Below are positions 29,455-40,876 of a stretch of 64,000 nucleotides of DNA, in pieces. Every line of letters begins with the position of its first letter. The stretch's first letter is position 1. The stretch lies in contig CANFLR010000007.1 of assembly GCA_947447945.1 (NCBI GenBank), positions 1 through 64,000 on the forward strand, read 5' to 3'. A model generated the notes under the pieces. It searched no databases. It was not told the DNA's origin and saw nothing but the letters and a program-made list of their open reading frames with translations. Both the position numbers and the translations under genes were made by a program. The stretch comes from Burkholderiaceae bacterium (GTDB taxonomy: Bacteria; Pseudomonadota; Gammaproteobacteria; Burkholderiales; Burkholderiaceae).

Positions 29455-31001
29455 GTGTGGTCATGAACCTAGAACCCGCCAACCTCATAAGCCATTTACA
29501 AGGTTTGCTTGCCCCATCGGCAAAAGTAACTGTTGATAGTCGTAAAGTTCAGCCTGGCGATATTTTCTTTGCCTATCAGGTTGGCCATGGCAAAGCCTTG
29601 CGAGATGGACGTGACTATATTTCTGATGCTTTGAAAAATGGGGCTGCAGCAGTTGTTTTTGACCCAGCAGGCATGGGTAATCAGTATGCAGATCATCCTC
29701 AATTTTTTGCGGTTGAAAATCTAGCGCAGAAAGTTGGTTATTTATGTGCACAGTGGTATGACTTCCCAAGCAAGCACCTCAAGCTCATTGGTGTTACTGG
29801 GACCAATGGAAAAACCACCATTACTCAATGGCTCGCTCAGGCATTGGATCAGCCGAATAGTCGCGCCGCGGTCATGGGCACCTTAGGAGTCGGTTTCCCG
29901 GGGCAATTGAGGCAGACAGGCTACACCACGCCAGATGCTCCGAACTTGCAATCACAAGTAAAAGAATTTTTAGATGTAGGCGTTAAACATATTGCGATGG
30001 AAGTGTCATCCCATGCATTGGAGCAAGATCGTGTTGCCGGTCTTGAATTCAATAGCGCTGTATTTACTAATTTAAGCCAAGATCACCTAGATTATCACGG
30101 CAGCATGACTGATTACGCCCAAGCAAAAGCAAAACTATTTGACCAGGCTGGTTTAGAGCATGCAGTTGTGAATCTAGACGATCCATTTGGTCGTGAACTT
30201 GCGATGAAATTAGTAGCGCAGAATCGCATCAAAGTGTGGGGATACGCTCTAACAGAAGCGGCATTTATTGGTTTTGAGAAGTTTGGTGATCGGCTGCAGT
30301 GTATTTATGGAAAAGATACTGTTTTAAGCACTACTGGTTATGACTCTGTATTTGTGCATAAAGGTGTTGGTGAGCATGTGGCCCATGTCTCAGTCTTGGG
30401 TGAATTTAATTTAAGCAATTGCCTTGCAGTGTGGACTACTCTTTTAACGCAGGGCATAAGTATTGAACAAGCTGCCAAGTTTATCGGCGGGTTGCGACCA
30501 GTCAGGGGTCGTATGGAGCTAGTCTCTTTGAATAAAACACCTAAGGCCGATGGCCCCATGGTGTTGGTCGATTATGCGCACACTCCAGATGCACTTGAAA
30601 AAGCATTGATGGCTTTACGTCCCATTGCAACTGCTCGTGGTGGAAAAATTTGGTGTGTATTTGGATGCGGCGGCGATCGAGATATTGGTAAGCGCCCGGA
30701 AATGGGAAGAATTGCACAGCAACATGCAGATCACATTGTGTTGACAAGTGATAACTCAAGGTCAGAAGAGTCGGGTGCGATTATTTCGATGATCCTTGAG
30801 GGAATGGATGTCGTTGCAAAAAATATTCAAACAGTTGAGGATCGTGCTGCAGCAATCATGACTGCAGTAAGGCATGCAGAAGTTGCTGATGTGGTCTTAG
30901 TCGCCGGTAAGGGGCATGAGTCCACACAAGAAATCAAAGGCAAAAAGTTTGATTTTTCTGACCAAGAGCACATTCTTTTGGCAGCAGGAGGAATGGCCTG
31001 A
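29451..31001 (+). CDS. murE: UDP-MurNAc-tripeptide ligase MurE
   Basis: This 516-residue Mur ligase adds the third stem residue to UDP-MurNAc-L-Ala-D-Glu. ATP motif [14 protein letters not shown]; central TNLSQDHLDYHG with the carbamylated-lysine region; C-terminal LVDYAHTPDALE. The motif that reads DNPR in diaminopimelate-adding enzymes is here DNSR (434-437), with proline replaced by serine (TCA). The arginine that contacts diaminopimelate is kept, so meso-diaminopimelate is still the expected substrate. Starts with ATGA overlapping ftsI. Confidence 0.95.
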   Translation: MSVVMNLEPANLISHLQGLLAPSAKVTVDSRKVQPGDIFFAYQVGHGKALRDGRDYISDALKNGAAAVVFDPAGMGNQYADHPQFFAVENLAQKVGYLCAQWYDFPSKHLKLIGVTGTNGKTTITQWLAQALDQPNSRAAVMGTLGVGFPGQLRQTGYTTPDAPNLQSQVKEFLDVGVKHIAMEVSSHALEQDRVAGLEFNSAVFTNLSQDHLDYHGSMTDYAQAKAKLFDQAGLEHAVVNLDDPFGRELAMKLVAQNRIKVWGYALTEAAFIGFEKFGDRLQCIYGKDTVLSTTGYDSVFVHKGVGEHVAHVSVLGEFNLSNCLAVWTTLLTQGISIEQAAKFIGGLRPVRGRMELVSLNKTPKADGPMVLVDYAHTPDALEKALMALRPIATARGGKIWCVFGCGGDRDIGKRPEMGRIAQQHADHIVLTSDNSRSEESGAIISMILEGMDVVAKNIQTVEDRAAAIMTAVRHAEVADVVLVAGKGHESTQEIKGKKFDFSDQEHILLAAGGMA

Positions 31002-32449
31002 TGTTGGCAATGACCAATCTTGCTCAGATCTCTGCAATGCTGCCAGGTAGTCAGCTAATTAATATTTCTGCTGCTGCTGCTCAGCACTTAGAGATTTCTC
31101 GGGTTGGAAGTGATAGCCGTCAGGTTGATGTTGGTGAATTATTTATCGCTCTTTCTGGCGAACGCTTTGATGCGCATGATTTCTTAGCAGATGTTGCAAA
31201 AACGGGAGCAAATGCAGCGTTAATTAGTTCGAAAGAAAAGTGCCCTGAGCATTTGGCTGCAGTGTGTGTTGCTGATACTAGGTTAAGTTTAGGTACTTTA
31301 GCCAAAGCCTGGCGTACGCAGTTCGCCATTCCCCTTGCAATTGTGACCGGAAGTAATGGCAAAACCACTGTCAAAGAAATGATTGCTTCCATCTTTAGAG
31401 CGGCGGCAGGGGAAAAACATACATTGGTTACCAAGGGCAATCTTAATAACGAGATTGGTTTGCCAATGACTTTATTGCGTTTGCGTTCCAGTGATCAACT
31501 GGCAGTGATTGAGTTGGGGATGAATCACCCTGGAGAAACAGCGCAGCTAGCAGATATCGCAGGCGCAAATATTGCACTTATTAATAATGCTCAACGTGAA
31601 CATCAAGAGTTCATGACAACAGTTGCCGCCGTGGCGGAAGAGCACTCTGATGCCTTGCGTGCCTTACCTCGAAATGGTGTGGCGGTCTTCCCGGCAGATT
31701 CTGAATTCTCAGGGGTGTGGCGCAAAGCCGCGGATGGACGCAAGATTATGGATTTTGTTTTGAATGCTCATCAAGATCATTCGACTGCAGAAGTCCAGGG
31801 TCGCTTGCTTGCCAATGGCCATCTCGAGATGAAGACGGCTCAAGGGGTAATTGAGATCCAGTTAAAAACCTTGGGTAATCACAATGTACGCAATGCACTA
31901 GCAGCAGGTGCCGTAGCTTTGGCTGCTGGATTGAGTCTAGAAAAAATACAAGAGGGCCTGGAGTCTTTCGATCCAGTTAATGGTCGCATGCAAGCAAAAA
32001 ATCTTGATGCTAATCACACCCTCATTGACGACAGCTATAACGCGAATCCAGATTCTGTGAGGGCTGCGATTGATGCCTTAAAGCAGTCCGGTAAAACTTC
32101 TTGGTTAGTGCTTGGCGATATGGGCGAAGTAGGGGATCAGGGCCCAGCTTTTCACCATGAGGTTGGTGCATATGCAGCAGAACAGGGGATCGCGAAATTA
32201 TTCTCTATTGGCGAGCAATGTAAGTTTGCCATTCAAGGCTTTGAGGAAATGAAACAAAAATTAAAACTTTCCTCAGGTGCAGAGCATTTCTCAGAGGTGG
32301 ATATCTTGAATGCGAGATTAACGAAGGATTTTCGTTTGCAGCAAAAAGATAGTGGTCAGCATTTAAACATTTTGGTTAAAGGGTCGCGTTTTATGCGTAT
32401 GGAGCGTGTAGTTCAAGCCTTATTAGAGGAGGCAAAAGCATGCTCTTAA
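31001..32449 (+). CDS. murF: UDP-MurNAc-tripeptide-D-Ala-D-Ala ligase MurF
   Basis: This 482-residue Mur ligase adds D-Ala-D-Ala. It has the N-terminal substrate motif [19 protein letters not shown] loop [26 protein letters not shown] and the C-terminal [16 protein letters not shown]. The start codon overlaps the murE TGA by one base (TGATG), with AGGAGG ahead of it. Confidence 0.97.
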   Translation: MLAMTNLAQISAMLPGSQLINISAAAAQHLEISRVGSDSRQVDVGELFIALSGERFDAHDFLADVAKTGANAALISSKEKCPEHLAAVCVADTRLSLGTLAKAWRTQFAIPLAIVTGSNGKTTVKEMIASIFRAAAGEKHTLVTKGNLNNEIGLPMTLLRLRSSDQLAVIELGMNHPGETAQLADIAGANIALINNAQREHQEFMTTVAAVAEEHSDALRALPRNGVAVFPADSEFSGVWRKAADGRKIMDFVLNAHQDHSTAEVQGRLLANGHLEMKTAQGVIEIQLKTLGNHNVRNALAAGAVALAAGLSLEKIQEGLESFDPVNGRMQAKNLDANHTLIDDSYNANPDSVRAAIDALKQSGKTSWLVLGDMGEVGDQGPAFHHEVGAYAAEQGIAKLFSIGEQCKFAIQGFEEMKQKLKLSSGAEHFSEVDILNARLTKDFRLQQKDSGQHLNILVKGSRFMRMERVVQALLEEAKACS

Positions 32450-33609
32450 TATTAGCGCAATGGTTGCAAGATGATTTCGGTTTCTTCAGGGTATTTAACT
32501 ACATCACTTTTAGAGCTGTGATGGCAACAGTAACTGCCTTATTAATTGGATTGGCATTTGGCCCCTGGGTGATCCGCAAGTTATCGGCGCTGAAGATGGG
32601 TCAGGCAGTACGCACAGATGGCCCACAAACCCACTTGGTTAAATCGGGTACGCCAACGATGGGCGGCGTATTGATTTTGATTGGCATTTTTATTTCTTGC
32701 ATATTGTGGGCTGATCTAAGCAATCGCTTTATTTGGATTGTGATGATTGTTACTTTTGGTTTTGGTTTGATCGGCTGGGTAGATGACTATCGAAAAGTGG
32801 CACACAAAGACCCTAAGGGGATGGCATCTCGCGAGAAGTTCTTGTGGCAAACATTGATTGGTTTATTTGCTGCGATTTATCTAGCCTTCTCAGTTTCTGA
32901 GGTAAACAACCTAAAAGTGCTGCAATTATTTTTTAATTGGTTAAGCAGCGGTTTTGCTTTAGATCTCCCAGCGAAGTCAAATTTACTGATTCCGTTCATG
33001 AAAGAGATTAGTTACCCGCTGGGTGTTTTAGGCTTCATTATTTTGAGCTATTTGGTGATTGTTGGAAGCAGTAACGCAGTTAATTTAACTGATGGACTTG
33101 ATGGTTTGGTCATCATGCCAGTCATATTAGTTGGAGCCGCTCTTGGTGCATTTGCTTATGTGATGGGTAATGCGATTTACGCTAAATATTTACTCTTCCC
33201 ATACATCCCAGGGGCAGGTGAACTCATGATTTTTTGTGGTGCTATGGGCGGCGCTGGCTTGGCCTTCCTCTGGTACAACACTCATCCAGCTCAAGTATTT
33301 ATGGGTGATGTTGGTGCCCTTGCTTTAGGGGGAGCGCTAGGAACTATTGCCGTCATTGTGAGACAAGAGATTGTTTTATTTGTGATGGGCGGTATTTTTG
33401 TTGCCGAAACATTCTCTGTCATGTTGCAAGTGTTTTGGTTTAAGTTCACTAAAAAGCGCTATGGAGAAGGTCGACGTATTTTTCGGATGGCACCTTTACA
33501 TCATCATTTTGAATTGGGTGGATGGCGTGAAACACAGGTAGTAGTGCGTTTCTGGATCATCACCATTTTGTTGGTCCTAATCGGCTTGTCTAGTCTCAAA
33601 TTACGGTGA
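32440..33609 (+). CDS. mraY: Phospho-MurNAc-pentapeptide transferase MraY
   Basis: This 389-residue polytopic membrane enzyme makes lipid I from UDP-MurNAc-pentapeptide and undecaprenyl phosphate. About ten membrane helices. Catalytic aspartate motifs are [18 protein letters not shown] and [11 protein letters not shown], and the loop [13 protein letters not shown] is diagnostic. GAGGAGG precedes the ATG, which overlaps murF by ten bases. Confidence 0.97.
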   Translation: MLLILAQWLQDDFGFFRVFNYITFRAVMATVTALLIGLAFGPWVIRKLSALKMGQAVRTDGPQTHLVKSGTPTMGGVLILIGIFISCILWADLSNRFIWIVMIVTFGFGLIGWVDDYRKVAHKDPKGMASREKFLWQTLIGLFAAIYLAFSVSEVNNLKVLQLFFNWLSSGFALDLPAKSNLLIPFMKEISYPLGVLGFIILSYLVIVGSSNAVNLTDGLDGLVIMPVILVGAALGAFAYVMGNAIYAKYLLFPYIPGAGELMIFCGAMGGAGLAFLWYNTHPAQVFMGDVGALALGGALGTIAVIVRQEIVLFVMGGIFVAETFSVMLQVFWFKFTKKRYGEGRRIFRMAPLHHHFELGGWRETQVVVRFWIITILLVLIGLSSLKLR

Positions 33610-35246
33610 GCCAAAGTATAAAAATGCAGAATTTAAAAAACGCCTTTGCCAATCCAGCATCCCTCGCAGATGGGGGTTATCAGGCCCCACAGAATTTTTT
33701 AATTTTGGGCCTGGGCGAGTCAGGTGTTGCCATGGCTAAATGGTGCTTACGAAATGGCGCTTCTGTTCAGCTTGCGGATACGCGTGATATTGAGCAGCTC
33801 AGCACGCGTCAGACATTCTGGCTAAGCGAGTTAGAAATAGCCGGTCTCAAAAGCACTCATTTTGGAGAGCTCAATGAGGCTTTATTAAAGGATGTTGAGG
33901 TTATTGGGATCAGCCCTGGCCTCTCGCCCTTTCAGGAACCAGTGCAGTCATTCTTAGCGAAAGCGCAAGAGCTGAATATTGAGGTCTGGAGCGAAATTGA
34001 GTTTTTTGCCAGAGCAATTGCTGCGATGGAGCATCTGTCATCAGTGGATGGATTGAAATATCAACCCAGTATTTTGGCAATTACAGGGACGAATGGTAAG
34101 ACAACCACTACGGTCCTGACTGGCCAACTGTGCGAGCGTGCAGGTAAGAAAGTTGCAGTAGCGGGCAATATTAGTCCAGCGGCATTAGATAAATTAAGCT
34201 CTTGCTTAGATCAGGCCGATCAAATTGTTGATATGCCCGATATCTGGGTGTTGGAACTTTCCAGCTTTCAATTGGTTTATACCCATACATTGAATGCTAC
34301 AGCCGCAACGGTATTGAATCTGACACAAGATCATTTAGATTGGCATGGCGATATGCAAGCTTATGTCGATGCCAAGGCCAGAATTTTTGGCGCAGACACC
34401 GTATGTATTTTGAATCGTGATGATCCATTGGTAATGGGCCTCATGGATAAAGAGCATAAGCCAGAGAACAAAGTGGTAACTTTTGGTTCTGGGCGCCCTG
34501 ATGAGCAAGGCGCCTTCGGGATTGAGCATGATTTGCGCGCCGGCGGAATTGACTGGTTGGTTTGGGCGGAAGTAGACGAGGATCTTGAGCTGCTCCCCAA
34601 GCGTCGTCGTAAACCGAAGGTGGTTGAAGAGCTTGAAGAGTTACGTTTAAAGCGATTGATACCAGCAGATGCATTGCGTATTCGTGGTCGCCACAACGCC
34701 TTAAATGCGCTTGCAGCCTTAGCGTTGGCTAGAGCGGCAAACTTGCCAATGAATATGTTGTTACATGGTCTGCGTGATTACCATGGTGAGCCACACCGCG
34801 TACAAAGCATTGCTATCTTTGCAGATGTTGAATATGTTGACGATAGTAAAGGTACAAATGTAGGCGCTACAGTTGCTGCATTAAGCGGCTTAGGTAATAG
34901 CGAGTCCGGAAAACGCATCTGGTTAATTGCTGGTGGCGAAGGCAAGGGGCAGGATTTTAGCCCTCTACGAGAACCCGCTTTGCGCTTTGTGAAGGGGGCA
35001 TTCTTGATCGGTAAAGACGCCCAGTTAATTTCGGATGCCTTGGGCGCTGATGTGGATTGCGTCATTAGTGGAACCTTAGCAAAGGCAGTGCAACAGGCTG
35101 CTAAGCAGGCTCAGTCAGGAGATATCGTCTTGTTATCGCCCGCTTGTGCAAGCTTAGATCAGTTTGCTAATTACGTTGCACGCGCCCAAGCCTTCGCCTC
35201 CGAAGTTCAGGAATTGGAAATGCAATTTGATGGAGTTCAGGTATGA
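33606..35246 (+). CDS. murD: UDP-MurNAc-L-Ala-D-Glu ligase MurD
   Basis: This 546-residue Mur ligase adds D-glutamate. Motifs: [16 protein letters not shown] at the N-terminus, ATP loop [29 protein letters not shown] and [19 protein letters not shown]. It is about 100 residues longer than E. coli MurD (438). The additions are a roughly 20-residue N-terminal tail, extra sequence before the ATP loop, and a charged insert near residues 310-350 with [18 protein letters not shown]. Start GTG overlaps the mraY TGA. Confidence 0.95.
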   Translation: MSQSIKMQNLKNAFANPASLADGGYQAPQNFLILGLGESGVAMAKWCLRNGASVQLADTRDIEQLSTRQTFWLSELEIAGLKSTHFGELNEALLKDVEVIGISPGLSPFQEPVQSFLAKAQELNIEVWSEIEFFARAIAAMEHLSSVDGLKYQPSILAITGTNGKTTTTVLTGQLCERAGKKVAVAGNISPAALDKLSSCLDQADQIVDMPDIWVLELSSFQLVYTHTLNATAATVLNLTQDHLDWHGDMQAYVDAKARIFGADTVCILNRDDPLVMGLMDKEHKPENKVVTFGSGRPDEQGAFGIEHDLRAGGIDWLVWAEVDEDLELLPKRRRKPKVVEELEELRLKRLIPADALRIRGRHNALNALAALALARAANLPMNMLLHGLRDYHGEPHRVQSIAIFADVEYVDDSKGTNVGATVAALSGLGNSESGKRIWLIAGGEGKGQDFSPLREPALRFVKGAFLIGKDAQLISDALGADVDCVISGTLAKAVQQAAKQAQSGDIVLLSPACASLDQFANYVARAQAFASEVQELEMQFDGVQV

Positions 35247-36514
35247 GCTTAAGAGAAAAGTTATTTCCCGAAAATCGCTTGGGCATTAATCGCTTTTGGG
35301 ATTTCTCTCGGGGTGGAATTGATAACTTTCGCACTGGACTGCGCGATGCAGTATCAGGGGTTGAGCAAACCCGTTCACGCATGATGGAATATGACCAATT
35401 ATTAGTTTGGGCTGTTTTATCTTTGGCCTTGATCGGTCTAGTCATGGTCTATTCAGCATCTATTACTTTAGCCGATGGTCCAAAGTATGCGAATTACAGT
35501 AGTAATCACTTTTTAATACGCCACGTGATTTCTTTATCAATTGCGCTTGGCGTAGGTATTTGGACATTTAAGATTCCCACGAAAGTATGGGATCGGTATT
35601 CACCTATTATTTTTGGTTTTACGGTGCTACTGTTGATTGCCGTTTTGATTCCTGGCGTTGGGAAAGGTGTGAACGGCGCTAAACGTTGGATACCTTTGGG
35701 CTTAATGAACTTTCAGCCATCAGAGCTCATGAAATTTGCTGCGGTGATTTTTGCTGCTACCTATACCGTACAACGTCAGGAATACCTTCATTCATTTGTG
35801 AAGGGGATGCTACCAATGGGCATTGCAGTTGCTCTAGTTGGCGCTTTATTAATGGCTGAGCCCGACATGGGTGCTTTTGTGGTGGTCTCTTTAATTGCTT
35901 TCGGAATCTTATTTTTGGGAGGAATTAATGCGAAATTATTTGGCGGTCTGATTGCAGTGGGTTTGATGAGCGGCGCCAGCATGATTGCCTTATCTCCATT
36001 CCGTCGCGGCAGAATGTTGGCATTTATGGATCCTTGGGAAACTACGAATGCAGCAAATAAGGGCTACCAGTTGACCCACTCTCTTATGGCATTTGGTCGA
36101 GGCGAATGGTTTGGCACTGGTCTAGGCGGCAGTGTAGAAAAGTTGCATTATTTACCTGAGGCGCACACTGATTTCATCATGGCTGTGATTGGTGAAGAGC
36201 TTGGCTTCTTTGGGGTAGTGGTGATGCTTTTCCTATTTTATTGGGTAGTACGTCGCGCATTTTTGATTGGTCGCACAGCCTTGCAATTGGATCGAAGCTT
36301 TGCTGGTTTGGCAGCAAAGGGAGTGGCCATTTGGATTGGTTGGCAATCATTTATCAATATTGGCGTCAACCTCGGTCTATTGCCTACCAAGGGTTTAACG
36401 CTTCCTTTCGTGAGTTACGGCGGCTCAGGTATTTTGATGAATGCAGTTGCTATTGCAATGTTATTGCGTATTGATTATGAGAATCGTATTTTGATGCGCG
36501 GAGGGAAGCTATGA
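35243..36514 (+). CDS. ftsW: Septal peptidoglycan glycosyltransferase FtsW
   Basis: This 423-residue SEDS protein polymerises lipid II at the septum with FtsI. A cytoplasmic N-terminal tail of about 45 residues precedes about ten membrane helices. SEDS landmarks include PGVGKGVNGAKRWIPLG, MNFQPSELMKF, EAHTDFIMAVIGEELGF and LPFVSYGGSGILMNAVA. Starts with ATGA overlapping murD. Confidence 0.96.
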   Translation: MSLREKLFPENRLGINRFWDFSRGGIDNFRTGLRDAVSGVEQTRSRMMEYDQLLVWAVLSLALIGLVMVYSASITLADGPKYANYSSNHFLIRHVISLSIALGVGIWTFKIPTKVWDRYSPIIFGFTVLLLIAVLIPGVGKGVNGAKRWIPLGLMNFQPSELMKFAAVIFAATYTVQRQEYLHSFVKGMLPMGIAVALVGALLMAEPDMGAFVVVSLIAFGILFLGGINAKLFGGLIAVGLMSGASMIALSPFRRGRMLAFMDPWETTNAANKGYQLTHSLMAFGRGEWFGTGLGGSVEKLHYLPEAHTDFIMAVIGEELGFFGVVVMLFLFYWVVRRAFLIGRTALQLDRSFAGLAAKGVAIWIGWQSFINIGVNLGLLPTKGLTLPFVSYGGSGILMNAVAIAMLLRIDYENRILMRGGKL

Positions 36515-37584
36515 CGCAACCCTCAATTTTGGTGATGGCTGGTGGAACGGGGGGGCATATTTTTCCGGGACTTGCCGTGGCTGAATATTTACGAAATGAT
36601 GGCTGGAATGTTTCTTGGCTGGGCAATAAAAATGGCATGGAATATCGCTTAGTGAAAGCATGTAACTTTCCATTTGAGGCTGTTGAATTTAGTGGCTTGC
36701 GTGGCAAAGGCATGAAAGCAAAGTTGATGCTGCCCTTTAACTTATTGCGTGCCGGTATTCAGAGTTGGAAAATCATGAAGCGCCTTAAACCAAGCGTAGT
36801 TTTAGGTATGGGTGGCTACATTACTTTTCCTGGCGGACTTGTTGCAAAAATATTAAAGTGTCCATTGGTCTTGCATGAGTCGAATTCTGTAGCTGGGAGC
36901 GCTAATCGGGCACTGGCCAAGATTGCAATGCGCACCTTGATCGGTTTTCCAAACGCAATGACAGATGCAGAGTGGGTGGGCAATCCTATTCGGCAAGAGT
37001 TTGATCATTTAGCTACGCCAGCCCAAAGATACGGACAGCGCCATGGCAATTTATCCATCTTGGTTGTCGGCGGAAGCTTGGGCGCGGCAGCTTTAAATGA
37101 AATTATCCCTGCAGCAATTGCTTTAATTTCGAAAGAGTCGCGTCCCAGTGTGATCCATCAGGCTGGTGATAAGCATTTGGCGGACTTGCAGAAGCGTTAT
37201 GCAGATTTAGGTGTTCAAGCAGATGTTCGTCCATTTATTGAGGATATGCCGAGCGCTTATGGTCAAGCGGATTTAGTAATTTGCCGCTCAGGTGCAATGA
37301 CGATTTCTGAATTGGCCGCCTGTGGAGTGGCCTCTTGCTTGATTCCTTTCCCTTATGCGATTGATGATCACCAAACTGCTAATGCACAATTTTTGTCGAA
37401 TGCCAAAGCAGCTATTTTGTTGCCACAGCAAGATCTCAATGCGCAAGATTTGGCATTCATGATTCAGAACTTGAGTCGTGAGGATTTACAGCGAATGGCG
37501 GAATGTGCGCATGGATTGGCTAAACCGCAAGCAACTGCGCGAGTTGCTCAGGTATGTGCGAATTGTGCGGGGGTCGATCAATGA
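36511..37584 (+). CDS. murG: Lipid II synthase MurG
   Basis: This 357-residue peripheral membrane GT-B glycosyltransferase adds GlcNAc to lipid I. Motifs: [15 protein letters not shown] at the N-terminus, [24 protein letters not shown] and the UDP-GlcNAc site [15 protein letters not shown] with [14 protein letters not shown]. Starts with ATGA overlapping ftsW. Confidence 0.97.
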   Translation: MTQPSILVMAGGTGGHIFPGLAVAEYLRNDGWNVSWLGNKNGMEYRLVKACNFPFEAVEFSGLRGKGMKAKLMLPFNLLRAGIQSWKIMKRLKPSVVLGMGGYITFPGGLVAKILKCPLVLHESNSVAGSANRALAKIAMRTLIGFPNAMTDAEWVGNPIRQEFDHLATPAQRYGQRHGNLSILVVGGSLGAAALNEIIPAAIALISKESRPSVIHQAGDKHLADLQKRYADLGVQADVRPFIEDMPSAYGQADLVICRSGAMTISELAACGVASCLIPFPYAIDDHQTANAQFLSNAKAAILLPQQDLNAQDLAFMIQNLSREDLQRMAECAHGLAKPQATARVAQVCANCAGVDQ

Positions 37585-39017
37585 AACACATTGTTCAGCA
37601 GATTCATTTTGTGGGTATTGGTGGTGCTGGCATGAGTGGCATTGCTGAGGTCCTACTAAATTTAGGTTATCAAGTTTCTGGTTCTGATTTGGCAGATGGA
37701 GTTGCCACTAAGCGCCTCAAAGAGCTCGGCGCGGTAATTTATATTGGTCATGACCCAAAAAATATCGGGACTGCAGAGGCGGTAGTGATTTCTACAGCGG
37801 TTGCTGGAAATAATCCTGAAGTTTTGGCAGCGCGTGCAGCCAAAATTCCGGTTATTCAACGCGCAGTAATGCTCGGTGAGTTAATGCGCTTAAAGCAGGG
37901 TATTGCGATTGCAGGCACACATGGCAAGACAACTACCACGAGCTTGGTGGCATCCGTTTTAGCTGAGGGCGGTCTAGATCCAACCTTTGTGATTGGTGGC
38001 AAGCTTAACTCAGCAGGCGCAAATGCACGCCTAGGGCAAGGTGACTTTATTGTGGTTGAGGCTGATGAGTCTGACGCCTCTTTTTTACAACTGTTCCCTG
38101 CCATGGAAGTGGTAACAAATATTGATGCTGATCATATGGATACCTATCAGCATGATATGGCGCGTCTAAAGCAAGCTTTTGTTCAATTTATTCAACGCAT
38201 GCCGTTTTATGGTGTAGCAGTGTTATGCGTTGACGATATGAATGTTCGTGACATTATGCCTTTTGTATCTCAGCCAGTATTACGTTATGGCACATCAGAG
38301 GATGCAGATATTCGGGCAAGCAATGTGAAGGCAGTTGGAACGCGTATGCACTTTACAGTAGAGCGCCGCACCGTTCGTAGGCATGGCAATAAGCCGGGCC
38401 CTTTACAAATCGAGTTGAATTTACCGGGTCTTCATAACGTACGTAACGCGCTCGCTGCGATTGGGATTGCTACTGAATTGGGTGTGAGCGATCAAGCCAT
38501 TATCAAAGCCCTATCTGAGTTTGATGGCGTAGGCCGACGGTTCCAGCGCTATGGCGATATTCCGCTGACTACTGGTGGTAGTTACACATTGATTGATGAT
38601 TATGGACACCATCCAGTGGAGATGGCCGCTACTTTAGCTGCTGCTCGAGGTGCTTATCCTGATCGCCGTTTGGTTTTAGCGTTTCAGCCACACCGCTTTA
38701 CTAGAACCCGAGATTGTTTTGGTGAATTCGTGCAAGTCTTGAAAAATTTTGATGCGCTAGTTCTTACTGAAGTCTATCCAGCAGGTGAGGCAAAAATTCC
38801 GGGCGCAGATGGTAAGAGCTTACTCAAAGCGGCAATCACTGAAGATAAAAATGGCGCATCCTTATTGAAAACTTCTGACGTTGATTTTTCACCTAGTGTG
38901 GCAGAGATGCCAGAAAAACTCAGCAAGATTCTCAGGGATGGTGATGTTCTGATTACGATGGGTGCAGGATCTATATCTGCTTTGCCACATACCTTAGCTG
39001 AGGTGAAAAATGGCTAA
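37581..39017 (+). CDS. murC: UDP-MurNAc-L-alanine ligase MurC
   Basis: This 478-residue Mur ligase attaches L-alanine. Motifs: [21 protein letters not shown] loop [33 protein letters not shown] and [19 protein letters not shown] 37581 is chosen because it overlaps the murG stop (ATGA) and matches the family start; an in-frame start at 37554 would add nine residues inside murG. Confidence 0.97.
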   Translation: MKHIVQQIHFVGIGGAGMSGIAEVLLNLGYQVSGSDLADGVATKRLKELGAVIYIGHDPKNIGTAEAVVISTAVAGNNPEVLAARAAKIPVIQRAVMLGELMRLKQGIAIAGTHGKTTTTSLVASVLAEGGLDPTFVIGGKLNSAGANARLGQGDFIVVEADESDASFLQLFPAMEVVTNIDADHMDTYQHDMARLKQAFVQFIQRMPFYGVAVLCVDDMNVRDIMPFVSQPVLRYGTSEDADIRASNVKAVGTRMHFTVERRTVRRHGNKPGPLQIELNLPGLHNVRNALAAIGIATELGVSDQAIIKALSEFDGVGRRFQRYGDIPLTTGGSYTLIDDYGHHPVEMAATLAAARGAYPDRRLVLAFQPHRFTRTRDCFGEFVQVLKNFDALVLTEVYPAGEAKIPGADGKSLLKAAITEDKNGASLLKTSDVDFSPSVAEMPEKLSKILRDGDVLITMGAGSISALPHTLAEVKNG

Positions 39018-40008
39018 GATATTAGTCTCATGGGGTGAGCGGGTGAAAGCCGATTTAGCCCACCTGAATATCCAATCTTTAGGTCGAGTCGGCGTACTGA
39101 TGGGGGGACGCTCTGGTGAGCGTGAGATTTCCCTGATGTCCGGCAATGGGGTATTGGAAGCTTTACTAAAAAAAGACGTGGATGCCCATGCGTTCGATAC
39201 AGGCCTGCGCTGCCCAACTGAGCTAGCTCGTGAGAAATTCGATCGTATCTTTATTTCATTGCATGGCCGTTATGGTGAAGACGGCACCATCCAAGGATTA
39301 TTGGAGTTATTAAACCTGCCTTATACCGGTAGTGGCGTATTGGCATCTGCATTGGCTATAGACAAAATTGCTACTAAACAAATTTGGTTGAGTAATGGTT
39401 TATCTACTCCTGAGTATGAAGAGTTAACTGCCCATTCTGATTGGAAGTCGGTGGTTCAGCATTTAGGCTTACCGTTGATTGTGAAGCCCGCAAATGAAGG
39501 CTCATCTCTCGGATTAACTAAGGTGAAGTCGGTAGATGAATTACCTGCGGCATATCAATTGGCTGCTGGATTGGATAAGAAAGTCATTGCCGAAACTTGC
39601 ATTATTGGTGATGAGCTGACATGCCCTTTAGTGGGTGAAGGGCTCAGTGCAGAAGCATTACCAGTGATCAAAATTATTCCACCACAAGCAAACTATGATT
39701 TTCATCATAAGTACTTCTCTAATGAGACTGAGTATTTATGCCCAACTGGATTAGCCGATGAAGTAAATGAGGCGGTTCAAAGTTTAGCTTTGGCAGCATA
39801 TCGAGCTTTGGGTTGCAGAACCTGGGGCCGTGCTGATGTGATGTTGGATCAGAAAACAGGCAAACCCTATCTTCTGGAAATGAATACCTCACCTGGTATG
39901 ACATCGCACTCACTGGTACCTATGGCTGCTAAGGCTGCTGGTGTTGACTATGCTAATTTGGTGCTTTGGCTTCTAAGTCAAACGATGAGAAATACGGTGG
40001 GTGCATAG
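39010..40008 (+). CDS. ddlB: D-alanine-D-alanine ligase
   Basis: This 332-residue ATP-grasp ligase makes D-Ala-D-Ala. Motifs: [55 protein letters not shown] and [16 protein letters not shown]. There are about 28 residues before the GVLMGG core, longer than usual, so a GTG at 39042 could be the true start. It overlaps murC by eight bases. Confidence 0.95.
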   Translation: MAKILVSWGERVKADLAHLNIQSLGRVGVLMGGRSGEREISLMSGNGVLEALLKKDVDAHAFDTGLRCPTELAREKFDRIFISLHGRYGEDGTIQGLLELLNLPYTGSGVLASALAIDKIATKQIWLSNGLSTPEYEELTAHSDWKSVVQHLGLPLIVKPANEGSSLGLTKVKSVDELPAAYQLAAGLDKKVIAETCIIGDELTCPLVGEGLSAEALPVIKIIPPQANYDFHHKYFSNETEYLCPTGLADEVNEAVQSLALAAYRALGCRTWGRADVMLDQKTGKPYLLEMNTSPGMTSHSLVPMAAKAAGVDYANLVLWLLSQTMRNTVGA

Positions 40009-40009
40009 T

Positions 40010-40876
40010 ATGAATTTTTTCCGTGCCTTATTCAACTGGTTTAGTGAGTCATGCGCTTTCATGATGGCGCCCCTCTGGAACCATTCCGATCGTATGGAAA
40101 AAGTGAGTCGCTTTTTAATACGGTGTTTTGGCGTCATGATGCTCATTGGTATTTTGGTGTGGTTAAGTCAGCGCCCTGTATTTACGCTGAAACAGGTGAT
40201 GATTGAGCCTGTTCAGGGTCAAACCTTAAGACATATTAATAAGCCAACCGTGAGGCAGCAGGTTTTAGAAACCGTTCAAGGTAACTTCTTTAGTGTGCGG
40301 TTGGAGAGTGTCAAGCGAGGTTTTGAGTCTATGCCCTGGGTGCGCCATGCCAATGTTAGGCGCGTTTGGCCAAATAGCTTAGTAGTCAGCATTGAAGAAC
40401 AAAGCGCATTTGCTACTTGGGATGGTGTAGATAGCCAAAAGTTAATGAATCGTCATGGAGAGATATTCAGTGGTCGCGTGACTGAACTGCCAGAGGACGC
40501 TCGTTTATTAGATTTCAATGGACCCGATGATTCTGGCAAAGAAGTGATGAGGCTCTATGAAAAAGCAAATGCTTGGTTTAAACCATGGAACGCAGAAGTG
40601 ACGAGCCTGAGTTTGTCAGATCGATATGCATGGCATGTGAAGTTATCGAATGGCATGAAGTTGGAATTTGGTCGTGATGAAGAGAGTTCCGATAAATCCC
40701 TGACTGAAGAGCGTGTATCTCGTCTTTTTAAATATTGGCCAGAGGTTCAAGAAAAGTGGGCTAACCGTATTGACGCTGTGGATCTGCGGTATGCCAATGG
40801 TTTTGCAGTTCATCTCGCCTCTGCAAACATGAAGAAGGGCGAAGTTGATGATAAAAAAAGTGAGCGCAAGCAATGA
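40010..40876 (+). CDS. ftsQ: Cell division protein FtsQ
   Basis: This 288-residue bitopic divisome protein has a cytoplasmic tail, one membrane helix (about 40-58, GVMMLIGILVWLS), a POTRA domain beginning at FTLKQVMIEPVQG and a beta domain with MPWVRHANVRRVWPNSLVV. ATG 40010 is chosen over an in-frame GTG at 40001 that lies inside ddlB. It links the divisome to FtsL and FtsB. Confidence 0.94.
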   Translation: MNFFRALFNWFSESCAFMMAPLWNHSDRMEKVSRFLIRCFGVMMLIGILVWLSQRPVFTLKQVMIEPVQGQTLRHINKPTVRQQVLETVQGNFFSVRLESVKRGFESMPWVRHANVRRVWPNSLVVSIEEQSAFATWDGVDSQKLMNRHGEIFSGRVTELPEDARLLDFNGPDDSGKEVMRLYEKANAWFKPWNAEVTSLSLSDRYAWHVKLSNGMKLEFGRDEESSDKSLTEERVSRLFKYWPEVQEKWANRIDAVDLRYANGFAVHLASANMKKGEVDDKKSERKQ

